Source: Maribacter halichondriae
GTDB taxonomy: Bacteria > Bacteroidota > Bacteroidia > Flavobacteriales > Flavobacteriaceae
Direction of reading: 5' to 3'
Assembly: GCF_027474825.1 (NCBI RefSeq)
Contig: NZ_CP107030.1
Location: forward strand, 682,001-746,000
Length of the DNA stretch: 64,000 nucleotides
In this document: positions 18,257-26,548 of the stretch, piece by piece
How positions within the stretch are numbered: the stretch's first letter is position 1
How the letters are laid out: every line of letters begins with the position of its first letter
Translations under genes and position numbers: made by a program
The notes under the pieces: generated by a model
Databases searched by the model: none
What the model was told of the DNA's origin: nothing
What the model saw: the letters and a program-made list of their open reading frames with translations, nothing else

Positions 18257-18640
18257 ATGCAAAAAGGAAAAGCTAGCACAGACGAGTTAATTGCATTAGT
18301 ATTACAGGGCATTGAAGAAGTAAAGGGACAACATATAAGTTTACTCGACCTGAGGGCAATAGAAAATACCGTTTGTGACTACTTTATCATTTGCAATGGT
18401 ACTTCCAACACGCACGTTAACGCAATAGTGGGATCCATCCAAAAAACGGTCAGCAAAGCTATTAAAGACAAACCTTGGCATGTCGAAGGTCAAGAAAATG
18501 CCGAATGGATCCTGATGGACTACGTAAATGTAGTAGTTCATGTGTTTCAAAAGCATATCAGGGATTATTACGATATAGAAGGTCTTTGGGGCGACGCCAA
18601 AGTGACCGAAGTTGAAAGTAGCATAAACCAAACCCAATAG
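18257..18640 (+). CDS. rsfS: ribosome silencing factor RsfS
   Basis: 127 residues of the RsfS/Iojap family, which binds ribosomal protein L14 and blocks subunit joining when nutrients fall. Family pattern: DLRAIENTVCDYFIICNGTS near residue 28-47, then HVEGQENAEWILMDYVNVVVH and the C-terminal DYYDIEGLWGDAK. It leads the run rsfS-ftsH-LUD-cdsA-psd-ACBP with 42 bases before ftsH. A -7 box lies just upstream. Confidence 0.94.
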   Translation: MQKGKASTDELIALVLQGIEEVKGQHISLLDLRAIENTVCDYFIICNGTSNTHVNAIVGSIQKTVSKAIKDKPWHVEGQENAEWILMDYVNVVVHVFQKHIRDYYDIEGLWGDAKVTEVESSINQTQ

Positions 18641-18682
18641 TAATCCCGATAACTAATTTAGGGACAGGGTAAAAAAGAAATA

Positions 18683-20700
18683 ATGGCAAAAGATAATAAT
18701 ACAAATACCAAGAAACCGAAATTCAGTTCATGGTGGATTTATGGACTAATCGCAATTTTACTGATCGCTTTCCAAATTTTCGGCAGTGCGAATTTGTCCA
18801 ACACAAAGACAACGACCACCTCTGAACTTCAAGAGTACCTTCGAAACGGCGATATCAGCAAAATATTGATTATCACCAATACGAATCAGGCCAAAGTCTT
18901 TCTATCTGACGAGGCACTTCAAAAAGATGTTCACAAAGAGGTGGCGGAAAAGCCCTTGATTCCTTCAACGGGCTTGGTACCGCAATATGTATTGGATTAT
19001 GGTGACCTACAGATTTTCCAGAACGAGATTACCGAGATCAAGAAGGAAAACAATTTGGATACCATCGTTGAGTTCGACAAAGAATCAAATCTATTTATGG
19101 AGATGCTTCTGAGTATCCTTCCATTTATACTGATTATAGGTATTTGGATCTATCTCATGCGCAGAATGTCTGGCGGTGGCGGCGGTGGTGCAGGAGGCCA
19201 AATCTTCAATATCGGAAAATCGAAGGCAAAACTCTTTGACGAAAAAACCGATACGAGAACTTCGTTCAAGGATGTCGCCGGTTTGGAAGGTGCCAAAGAA
19301 GAGGTGGAAGAGATCGTTGAATTCCTTAAATTTCCTGATAAGTATACCTCTCTAGGGGGAAAATTCCTAAGGGTGCACTTTTGGTAGGCCCTCCGGGCAC
19401 AGGTAAAACATTATTGGCCAAAGCCGTTGCAGGGGAAGCCAAAGTACCTTTCTTTTCTCTTTCAGGTTCTGATTTTGTAGAAATGTTCGTAGGTGTCGGC
19501 GCATCCAGGGTTCGAGATTTATTCAAACAAGCGAAAGATAAATCTCCCGCCATTATTTTTATCGATGAAATCGATGCCATTGGTAGGGCGAGAGGAAAGA
19601 ACAATTTTACGGGATCAAACGATGAACGTGAAAATACGCTCAACCAGTTACTTACCGAAATGGATGGTTTTGGAACCAATACCAACGTAATTGTCTTGGC
19701 CGCGACAAACCGTGCCGATGTGTTGGACAAAGCATTGATGCGTGCCGGTCGTTTTGACAGGCAGATTTATGTAGACCTTCCCGATATTCGTGAACGAAAG
19801 GAAATTTTCGAAGTGCATTTAAGACCTATCAAGACTTCCGAGAAGTTGGATCTTGACTTTTTGGCAAGACAGACACCCGGTTTTTCAGGAGCTGACATTG
19901 CCAATGTCTGTAACGAGGCGGCATTGATCGCGGCACGTAAGGAGAAAAAAGCCGTGAACAAACAAGATTTCCTTGATGCGGTTGACCGAATCGTAGGCGG
20001 ACTCGAAAAGAAAAATAAAATTATCACGCCCGGTGAGAAAAAGACCATTGCCTATCACGAGGCAGGCCACGCCACGGTAAGTTGGATGCTGGAACATGCC
20101 GCTCCTTTGGTCAAAGTAACCATAGTACCTCGTGGACAGTCATTAGGTGCAGCTTGGTATTTGCCGGAAGAACGATTAATCGTACGCCCTGAGCAAATGA
20201 AAGATGAGATGTGCGCAACTTTGGGCGGCAGAGCAGCTGAAAAAGTAATTTTCGATAAAATTTCGACCGGGGCATTGAGCGATCTCGAAAAAGTCACGAA
20301 ACAAGCCCGTGCTATGGTTACCGTTTACGGCCTTAATGATGAGATAGGCAACTTGACCTATTATGATTCTTCGGGCCAGAGCGATTATGGCTTCTCTAAA
20401 CCCTATAGTGAAGATACAGCGAGAAAAATTGATTTTGAAATATCAAAATTGATTGAAGAGCAATATGTAAGAGCTATCGATGTTCTCAAAAAGAATAAGG
20501 ACAAGCTCACTATTCTTGCGGAACGTCTGCTGGAAAAAGAGGTTATTTTTAAAGAAGACCTTGAAAAGATTTTCGGAAGAAGACCTTTTGATAAAGATTT
20601 CGATGAAAAGGGACAAGAAATTCCTAAAGATTCGATACAAGTGGAGGTTGTTCCGGAAGATACTGCTGTCGAACGGCCGAAAGAGCAAGAAAATAAATAG
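18683..20700 (+). CDS. ftsH: ATP-dependent zinc metalloprotease FtsH, frameshifted
   Basis: Membrane AAA+ protease that degrades misfolded and regulatory membrane proteins; 672 residues if one base is restored. Order: membrane segment 17-36, extracytoplasmic domain, second membrane segment 136-156, a Gly-rich linker, Walker A GPPGTGKT, Walker B FIDEIDAIG, the SRH arginines, and the peptidase motif HEAGH. As read, frame 1 ends at 19387 (KFLRVHFW) and the rest restarts at 19381. Restoring one A in the AAAA at 19360-19363 gives the normal GGKIPKGALLVGPPGTGKT. ftsH is essential in most bacteria, so an assembly error is the likeliest cause. The in-frame G GGA AAA is also a known -1 slip heptamer. 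Confidence 0.93.
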
Positions 20701-20759
20701 CTATATTTAGCGTTGTCCTGTAATAACAGGTCGCTACAGAAGTAATTACACAGTCGTCA

Positions 20760-21368
20760 ATGGGGCTATTTGACAAACTTTTTGGAGGAGGTAAAAAAGT
20801 TTCGAAAGAAACCAAGGAAACCCGGGGTATGCATATGCCCGACTTGAATATTCCTGTAGACGAAAAATTTACTATCCACTTTAAAAAGAACGGGGGCAAG
20901 TTTCTATATTGTGACTCCTTTGAAGAAGTATCGACTGCCATAAAGAATATTCTTGATGAGAACGGGTGGCAAGACTATCCATTTTTTGCTATGAATCCGC
21001 GTTTAGAGGAAAAATTCGCCAAAGAGCATATTAAGTTTACCGGTAATGCCGATGAAAGTGAGGTTTTTTTTACAACATGCGAACACCTCATTGCCCAAAA
21101 CGGCTCTATTTTGGTCTGTTCCAATCAATTGATGGAAAAGAAACTCAACGAACTTCCCGACAACGTAATCGTCTATGCGACCACCTCGCAATTGGTGGAA
21201 TCTATAGGTGAGGGATTAAAAATTATCAAGAAAAAATACGGGCACAACATACCCGCAAATATTACTACGTTAAAACACTTTTTACCTACGACGGAGAACT
21301 CCGATGATTTTTTGACCTACGGTAGCAGCTCAAAAAATCTTTATCTTTTACTTCAGGAGGACTTATAA
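20760..21368 (+). CDS. LUD-domain (LutC/YkgG-like) protein
   Basis: 202 residues. The fold is that of the LutC/YkgG (LUD) family, whose characterised members serve in lactate oxidation with LutA and LutB; no LutA or LutB gene is in this window, so that role is doubtful here. Motifs: MGLFDKLFGGGKK start, a central strand-helix repeat, and the ending FLTYGSSSKNLYLLLQEDL typical of the Bacteroidota subgroup. It lies between ftsH (59 bases before) and cdsA (1 base after its stop), an order seen repeatedly in Flavobacteriaceae, which suggests a housekeeping function tied to membrane genes. Confidence 0.78.
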   Translation: MGLFDKLFGGGKKVSKETKETRGMHMPDLNIPVDEKFTIHFKKNGGKFLYCDSFEEVSTAIKNILDENGWQDYPFFAMNPRLEEKFAKEHIKFTGNADESEVFFTTCEHLIAQNGSILVCSNQLMEKKLNELPDNVIVYATTSQLVESIGEGLKIIKKKYGHNIPANITTLKHFLPTTENSDDFLTYGSSSKNLYLLLQEDL

Positions 21369-21369
21369 C

Positions 21370-22173
21370 ATGAGGGAAGTTTTAAGGAGAGCGTTAACAG
21401 GAGCTGTTTATATTATTTTATTACTCTCTGCCGTCTTCTTAAATTCCGATGCTTTTGACTTTTTATTCATGACCTTTGGGCTTGCCTGTCTCTATGAATA
21501 CAAAAGATTGGTACAATTAAAAGGATACCATATTTTCATTGCCTATCTGGCCTTATGGTGGGTCTTTATCTATTTGACCAATGATAAGTGGTTGGTCAAT
21601 ATTCTTATGTTCATTACCATTGCGATTGACATCGTATTGTTATTTTACTTATTCAACAAAAAAGAAAAGCACTTCAATACCTTTCAAAAATTTGTCATCG
21701 GACTCTTTTACATCGGGGGAGGGTGTATTTTTCTCACCATGATTCCTTATAAAGATGATGCCTTTGCCCAACTATTAATAATGGGTATCTTTATCTTGAT
21801 TTGGGTAAATGATTCTTTTGCCTACATCGTCGGAAAAAGTATAGGTCGAACAAAATTATATCCATCGATTTCTCCCAAAAAAACAGTTGAGGGTACTTTA
21901 GGAGGTTTTATATTTGCGATGGTGGCGGCTTATGTCATGGGCCTGTACGAACCTTTAATCAGTCCTGTACAATGGATGATTTTAGCTGGGGTAATCGTAA
22001 TCGCAGGAAGTCTTGGAGACTTACTCGAATCTAAACTAAAAAGATCTGCCGGCGTAAAAGACAGTGGCGCTATTTTACCGGGCCATGGTGGTATGTTCGA
22101 CCGATTGGACAGTCTGGTCTTTGCTGCACCGTTTGCCTACTTAACATTAATTATTTTTACTTATGTTTCATAG
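21370..22173 (+). CDS. cdsA: phosphatidate cytidylyltransferase
   Basis: Makes CDP-diacylglycerol from phosphatidic acid and CTP at the inner membrane. 267 residues, about seven or eight hydrophobic segments. The C-terminal signature spanning SKLKRSAGVKDSGAILPGHG and GGMFDRLDS is present (catalytic Asp in KDSG and in FDRLDS). Start is the ATG at 21370, 1 base after the LUD stop, and the end overlaps psd by 11 bases. Together with psd it leads to phosphatidylethanolamine. Confidence 0.95.
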   Translation: MREVLRRALTGAVYIILLLSAVFLNSDAFDFLFMTFGLACLYEYKRLVQLKGYHIFIAYLALWWVFIYLTNDKWLVNILMFITIAIDIVLLFYLFNKKEKHFNTFQKFVIGLFYIGGGCIFLTMIPYKDDAFAQLLIMGIFILIWVNDSFAYIVGKSIGRTKLYPSISPKKTVEGTLGGFIFAMVAAYVMGLYEPLISPVQWMILAGVIVIAGSLGDLLESKLKRSAGVKDSGAILPGHGGMFDRLDSLVFAAPFAYLTLIIFTYVS

Positions 22174-22837
22174 AGAAGGCCAAAGAATTATCCTCACGAC
22201 TTTTTTTCTTGTTTGTGCGGCCGTATTGATTTCACAATTCTATGTCGATATACCTTGGGTACGATGGGCGGTTCAAATATCCGCTATAGTATTTCTGGTT
22301 CTGATCTTGCAATTTTTTAGAAATCCGAAACGGGTTCTGATAAAGAGTTTCGACGAGGTGATCGCGCCTGTCGACGGTAAAGTCGTGGTCATCGAAGAAG
22401 TCGAGGATACTGAATATTTCAATGACAAAAGAATACAGATCTCTATATTTATGTCACCTACCAACGTTCATGTAACAAGATACCCGGTCAGCGGAAGCAT
22501 AAAATATTCCAAATACCATCCCGGCAAATATCTGGTTGCTTGGCATCCAAAATCAAGCCTGGAGAACGAGCGTACCACAGTGGTCGTGCATACCCCAAAA
22601 TTTGGCGATATTCTGTATAGACAGATTGCAGGTGCTTTGGCAAGAAGAATCGTAAATTATGCCGAAGAAGGTCAAAGTGTTCAACAAGGCGATGACGCGG
22701 GTTTCATAAAATTTGGCTCTAGGGTCGATCTATTGCTGCCATTGAATTCCGCCATAGCGGTCAAATTAAATCAAAAAGTTGTCGGAGCAAAAACCTGTAT
22801 CGCAACAATCATTGAGAAATCGGTTGATGAAGAATGA
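22163..22837 (+). CDS. psd: phosphatidylserine decarboxylase
   Basis: Converts phosphatidylserine to phosphatidylethanolamine. 224 residues, the short (archaeal/Bacteroidota-type, PSD-B) form. Two N-terminal membrane segments (about 10-30 and 33-48) are followed by IFMSPTNVHVTRYPVSG and the self-cleavage site FIKFGSRVD near residue 183, where the Ser becomes the pyruvoyl group. Starts inside the end of cdsA (11-base overlap), so coupling is likely. The acyl-CoA-binding protein gene overlaps its end by 11 bases. Confidence 0.93.
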   Translation: MFHREGQRIILTTFFLVCAAVLISQFYVDIPWVRWAVQISAIVFLVLILQFFRNPKRVLIKSFDEVIAPVDGKVVVIEEVEDTEYFNDKRIQISIFMSPTNVHVTRYPVSGSIKYSKYHPGKYLVAWHPKSSLENERTTVVVHTPKFGDILYRQIAGALARRIVNYAEEGQSVQQGDDAGFIKFGSRVDLLLPLNSAIAVKLNQKVVGAKTCIATIIEKSVDEE

Positions 22838-23087
22838 AAATTTACAATCCGAATTTCAAACAGCGGTCGATCTTGTGAACCGCTACACAAAACCATTGCC
22901 CGCAGATTTGCTTTTGAAGCTATATGCCTATTATAAAATAGCGAACAAAAATTATAGTAACCCCGGCAGTGAAACCCCTTTGATCAATGCTTTTAAGGCA
23001 AACGCTCTTATTCAAGCCCGGAATATTACTAGAGAAGAGGCTATGAAAGCGTATATAGATTTGGTCAAAAAGGAAATAAAATCTTGA
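22827..23087 (+). CDS. acyl-CoA-binding protein
   Basis: 86 residues from the ATG at 22827, chosen because MKNENLQSEFQTAVDLVN begins the four-helix ACBP domain directly. Family residues: LKLYAYYKIANKNY (Tyr28/Lys32-type acyl-CoA contacts) and the last helix AYIDLVKKE. It carries long-chain acyl-CoA in the cytoplasm. Overlaps psd by 11 bases and closes the lipid part of the run; a converging sigma-factor gene ends 31 bases beyond. Confidence 0.88.
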   Translation: MKNENLQSEFQTAVDLVNRYTKPLPADLLLKLYAYYKIANKNYSNPGSETPLINAFKANALIQARNITREEAMKAYIDLVKKEIKS

Positions 23088-23118
23088 TTTATTGAACGGT
23101 CTATATAAAGGGTGAACC

Positions 23119-23631
23119 TTACATCTTGTTCTTAATTACCTCGGCAAGTAATTTTTTTGCCCTCAGTAATTTTACCTTAACATTATTTATAGGTTCGTTC
23201 AGTTCTTGGGCTATGGCGGCATAGCTCATTTCACTGAAATATCGAAGGTTAATGACTTCTTGATAGTGTGGTTTTAACTTTTTGATGTGTAAAAGTAACG
23301 CTGCCAAATTCTGTTCAATAATCAGGCGGTCTTCCGCGGAAGGGGCATCGTCCAAAACAGATTTTATGGCTTCATTATTTCCGCCGGAGTCAAGAACGTT
23401 TCGTTTTCTCTTTCGAACAAGGTCGACATGAATATTCTTCGATATGGCGATCAACCACGTCTTAAATTCATACTTTTCGTCATATGTCCCGATTTTATCA
23501 AAAGCCTTAGAAAACGTTTGAATGGTAATATCCTCGGCGTCATTCTCGTTCTGGGTGCGTTTAAGCTGAAATCCATAAACATCGTTCCAAAAGGTATCCA
23601 AAAGCGTGCTGAAGGCTATTTGATTGCCCAA
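23119..23631 (-). CDS. ECF-type RNA polymerase sigma factor
   Basis: 170 residues from a TTG at 23631. Region 2 (AEDITIQTFSKAFDKIGTY, then FKTWLIAISKNIHVDLVRKR) and region 4 (HYQEVINLRYFSEMSYAAIA) are clear. The frame stays open upstream to about 23678 and its translation (IDNTVIDIIRKAKLGNQIAF) also resembles the family, yet no ATG, GTG or TTG lies there, so the real start is unsettled. No anti-sigma gene adjoins it; a small Cys-containing membrane protein lies upstream. Converges on the ACBP gene. Target genes unknown. Confidence 0.85.
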   Translation of the reverse strand: MGNQIAFSTLLDTFWNDVYGFQLKRTQNENDAEDITIQTFSKAFDKIGTYDEKYEFKTWLIAISKNIHVDLVRKRKRNVLDSGGNNEAIKSVLDDAPSAEDRLIIEQNLAALLLHIKKLKPHYQEVINLRYFSEMSYAAIAQELNEPINNVKVKLLRAKKLLAEVIKNKM

Positions 23632-23707
23632 TTTCGCTTTTCTTATGATATCGATAACGGTATTGTCGATTTTATTTGATTAAGAAGTTATCAAAAAAGG
23701 GCGGAAT

Positions 23708-23917
23708 CTATTGAAGCTCTGTTGCGGACTCCCTTCTACAATCCTGTTCACTGGGCAATTTTCCACACATGCCGCAGGCTTCTCCATCCGTATTTAAAAA
23801 TGGGCTTTGACTGGCACAAGTTCCTGCAAATTTACCATCTTTTTTAGACCATATCTTAATCGCAATTCCAGCAACGGCTAGCGCTAAAAGACCGATGGTC
23901 AACAAAATCAATTTCAT
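23708..23917 (-). CDS. small membrane protein with C-terminal CxxC motif
   Basis: 69 residues: an N-terminal membrane segment (2-21), a Lys-rich turn, then GTCASQSPFLNTDGEACGMC with three Cys and a fourth Cys near residue 60. I know similar short conserved proteins in Flavobacteriaceae but no function. The paired cysteines suggest metal or redox chemistry, which is inference. It has its own -7 box at 23942-23949, overlapping the terminator of the anti-sigma gene upstream. Confidence 0.7.
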   Translation of the reverse strand: MKLILLTIGLLALAVAGIAIKIWSKKDGKFAGTCASQSPFLNTDGEACGMCGKLPSEQDCRRESATELQ

Positions 23918-23941
23918 TGTGAATTCTTTTGTGTAAAGTTA

Positions 23942-23949
23942 CAAAAATA
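23942..23949 (-). promoter_or_regulatory. -7 promoter box overlapping a terminator tail
   Basis: TATTTTTG on the minus strand, 24 bases from the ATG of the small CxxC membrane protein. Its T-run is also the U-tail of the terminator hairpin at 23950-23975. Confidence 0.45.
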
Positions 23950-23975
23950 AAGCCCCGACAAAAATGCCAGGGCTT
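23950..23975 (-). terminator. intrinsic terminator after anti-sigma gene
   Basis: AAGCCC at 23950-23955 pairs with GGGCTT at 23970-23975; on the minus strand it is followed by a T-rich run. It ends the sigma/anti-sigma transcript. Confidence 0.65.
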
Positions 23976-23999
23976 CAATTTTAAACTCTTAAACCTAAT

Positions 24000-24758
24000 T
24001 TAATACTGTATGTTCGCCACAATATTCTCGACCGTTGGGGTTTCGTTTCCACCATGTGGCTCTATAGTAATGTATCCTATAGCTTTTTCGGCATAAGGCA
24101 ATGCCATCAACTTTTCTTGACCCTCGGCTTCCTTGATCACTCCAAGATTTATCATTTCACCGTTGACCTCGGCCCACATCTGAAAAACCTGGCTTTCTGG
24201 TAAATTAGGTAAATTGCTCACGTTGATATATGAAAGTTTTTTGACCGGATTGATATAAGCGACCGCCTTTAAATCTTTGGCTTTTTTATTTCCTTTGACA
24301 TTATATTTTTTTGTCTGTGGATTATTCAGAACGATAAACTGGTTGCGAACATCTTCCAACTGTTCCCGCATGTTCTCCTTAAGATCATGGATCTCATTGG
24401 TAACAATGGTATTCTGCTCTTGAAGACTTTGGTTTTGATTCCAGAAGAAATAAGATGCTCCTGCGAACATCAACGCGGCAAAACTTGCAGCGATGGCATA
24501 TTTGAAAAAGCGTTTTCTGCCCCGATTCTCTGCCTTTATTCTGGCCACTATCTTTTCCTTAAGACCTTCGGGTGCCTTTATGGCGTGTAGTTTTGCAAAC
24601 TCTTCCAAATTATCTTGAAGTTCGTCAAAAGTTTCCCGGACTTCAGGGTACATAGCTATATAACGCTCTACCTGAAACGCCTCTTGTCTGGTCGTCGTAC
24701 CGAGTAGGTACTTTTCCAACAAATCGGAATCCAAAAATATTTTAATTTTTTCTTTCAT
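24000..24758 (-). CDS. anti-sigma factor (RskA-like)
   Basis: 252 residues from the ATG at 24758 (a GTG one codon upstream overlaps the sigma stop). The N-terminal cytoplasmic part has an anti-sigma-type helix bundle ending LLGTTTRQEAFQVERYIAMY, a single membrane segment lies at about 95-113 (YAIAASFAALMFAGASYFFW), a short coiled coil follows (QNTIVTNEIHDLKENMREQL), then the RskA C-terminal periplasmic domain (WAEVNGEMINLGVI). Directly downstream of the sigma gene, it should hold that sigma inactive until a periplasmic cue releases it. Unlike zinc-dependent anti-sigmas it shows no HxxxCxxC motif. Confidence 0.88.
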   Translation of the reverse strand: MKEKIKIFLDSDLLEKYLLGTTTRQEAFQVERYIAMYPEVRETFDELQDNLEEFAKLHAIKAPEGLKEKIVARIKAENRGRKRFFKYAIAASFAALMFAGASYFFWNQNQSLQEQNTIVTNEIHDLKENMREQLEDVRNQFIVLNNPQTKKYNVKGNKKAKDLKAVAYINPVKKLSYINVSNLPNLPESQVFQMWAEVNGEMINLGVIKEAEGQEKLMALPYAEKAIGYITIEPHGGNETPTVENIVANIQY

Positions 24759-24760
24759 CA

Positions 24761-25318
24761 CTATATTATTAAAAGCGCAAGCATCACCGCCGGACCATAT
24801 ATTTTCTTCAGTTCACGAAGGCCGATTTTCAATCTCGACTTAATGGTGCCCAAAGGTATATCTAGCTCTTCGCTAGCTTCCTGTTGTGTCATTCCCTGAA
24901 AAAACAAGGCTTCCAAGACAATTTGATACTTGGGCTCGATTTTTTCGAGGTTCTCTTGAACGTCCATCAACTCTGGCCTGATGCTCTCAACACCTAAGTT
25001 ATATACGTCTGAAACATCCATTTGGATTTCCTTATCCGTTTTTGTATTGATACTTCGCAATTTATCGATGGCCGTATTGCGGGTAATTCGAAAAAGCCAA
25101 GTGAATAGCTTCGCTTTCGACGGGTCGTATGAATCGGACTTTTTCCAGATTTTTACAAAACTTTCCTGTAAAATATCTTGGGCAAGTTCTTCATCGCGAA
25201 CTACTTTCTTTGCGACACCGTACAGTGTATCTCCATAGTGTTCGTACAAAAGGGAAATGGCTTTCTCATTTCGCTCTTGTAGCAGTTCTACGATGTGCTT
25301 TTCAAGGAGTGTGCTCAT
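24761..25318 (-). CDS. ECF RNA polymerase sigma factor
   Basis: 185 residues from the ATG at 25318 (MSTLLEKHIVELLQ); an upstream TTG at 25363 adds 15 residues not typical of the family. Region 2 shows LAQDILQESFVKIWKKSDSY and FTWLFRITRNTAIDKLRS, region 4 shows GMTQQEASEELDIPLGTIKS. This resembles SigK-like ECF factors paired with RskA-like anti-sigma proteins, and that partner follows immediately with adjoining stop and start codons (TAGTGATG). Such pairs in other bacteria respond to envelope or redox stress; the regulon is unknown here. Confidence 0.92.
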   Translation of the reverse strand: MSTLLEKHIVELLQERNEKAISLLYEHYGDTLYGVAKKVVRDEELAQDILQESFVKIWKKSDSYDPSKAKLFTWLFRITRNTAIDKLRSINTKTDKEIQMDVSDVYNLGVESIRPELMDVQENLEKIEPKYQIVLEALFFQGMTQQEASEELDIPLGTIKSRLKIGLRELKKIYGPAVMLALLII

Positions 25319-25500
25319 ACCAGTGTAATGGGTTCCAAAAAAATTGCCTGCCAAAGCATCCAATTTCCTTTTTAAACCGTATATCCCTTAAACGCTAATT
25401 TATACAATTGATTGTTACAGCTAGCGTAATCTCAAAAATTTTAATTTTAAATGTGCACTTGGTAACTGCACATTTAGTTTTTGGTTAGTTTGGTTTGGTA

Positions 25501-25529
25501 TAACCCCCGAAGTTCTGCTTCGGGGGTTA
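25501..25529. terminator. strong GC-rich intrinsic terminator
   Basis: TAACCCCCGAAG at 25501-25512 pairs perfectly with CTTCGGGGGTTA at 25518-25529 around a 5-base loop. It lies 3 bases after the murB stop (minus strand), so it serves murB. Confidence 0.75.
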
Positions 25530-25531
25530 TT

Positions 25532-26548
25532 TTATTTTATGATATTTACCTCGGGGGCTATCTCAATGCCAAATTTTTCATGAACGGCATGTATGATGTT
25601 ATTTGCTAAATCCAAAACCTCTTGCCCTGTGCCATCTCCGTAGTTTACCAGTACTAAGGCTTGCTTGGCATGAACCCCAACACTGCCGAAACGTTTTCCT
25701 TTAAACCCGCACTGCTCTATAAGCCATCCCGCTGGCACCTTTATAGCATCTTCGGCAACCTCATAGTATGGAGCTTCGGGATACTGCTTTAGAAAGTTAC
25801 TGAATTTTTTGGCCGACAAAACGGGATTTTTAAAAAAACTTCCGCTGTTTCCCAGTTCTTTTGGATCGGGTAACTTACTTTTTCGAATAGCTACGACCGC
25901 ATTGGAAATATCCTTAATGCTGGGGTTTGTAATACCTTTCTCTACAAGTTCCTGCTCAATCGAGCCATACGAAGTATTAAGTCGATGATTTCGTTTTGTT
26001 AGTTTGAAATTCACCGAAACGATAATATACTTTCCACGGCCCACATTTTTAAAGTAGGAATCTCGGTACCCAAATTGACAATCTTTCTTGCTGAATTCCT
26101 GAAGGGATTGGTCCTCAATTTTCATGGCTTGGCAGCTAACAAAAGTATCTTTAAGCTCAACACCATAAGCACCAATATTCTGAATGGGCGCAGTACCTGT
26201 ATTGCCGGGAATCAATGACATATTTTCGAGTCCACCATAACCTTTATCCAGCGTCCAGAGTACCATATCATGCCAGTTTTCGCCGGCCATAACTTTTAAA
26301 ATGACATGGTTCTCATCTTCGGATACCAACTCAATTCCCTTTAAATTGACATGAATCACTAAAGCATCTATATCTCTGGTAATAAGCATGTTACTACCGC
26401 CACTTATGATAAAATTATTTGGATATTCCTTTAATTGAAGTGCCTGTCGTAAATCGTCAAGGGTATTGATTTCGCAGAAGTATTTAGCCTTTGCATCGAT
26501 TCCGAAGGTATTATAGTGCTTAAGGGATATATCTTTCTGAACGGTCAT
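25532..26548 (-). CDS. murB: UDP-N-acetylmuramate dehydrogenase
   Basis: Reduces UDP-GlcNAc-enolpyruvate to UDP-MurNAc with NADPH and FAD, an early peptidoglycan step. 338 residues, the type I (E. coli-like) layout. FAD-binding motifs: SGGSNMLIT near residue 49, LIPGNTGTAPIQNIGAYGVE, FGYRDSYFK, and the catalytic Ser/Glu region GNSGSFFKNP with a late ACVHAK-like stretch (GSVGVHAKQALVLVN). Its ATG overlaps the aminotransferase stop as TGATG, so the two are co-translated. Confidence 0.96.
   Translation of the reverse strand: MTVQKDISLKHYNTFGIDAKAKYFCEINTLDDLRQALQLKEYPNNFIISGGSNMLITRDIDALVIHVNLKGIELVSEDENHVILKVMAGENWHDMVLWTLDKGYGGLENMSLIPGNTGTAPIQNIGAYGVELKDTFVSCQAMKIEDQSLQEFSKKDCQFGYRDSYFKNVGRGKYIIVSVNFKLTKRNHRLNTSYGSIEQELVEKGITNPSIKDISNAVVAIRKSKLPDPKELGNSGSFFKNPVLSAKKFSNFLKQYPEAPYYEVAEDAIKVPAGWLIEQCGFKGKRFGSVGVHAKQALVLVNYGDGTGQEVLDLANNIIHAVHEKFGIEIAPEVNIIK

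Noticed and set aside
18683..20700. Two separate proteins from the ftsH region
   Set aside because: A single-base change joins them into a normal FtsH; the second part would start inside Walker A.
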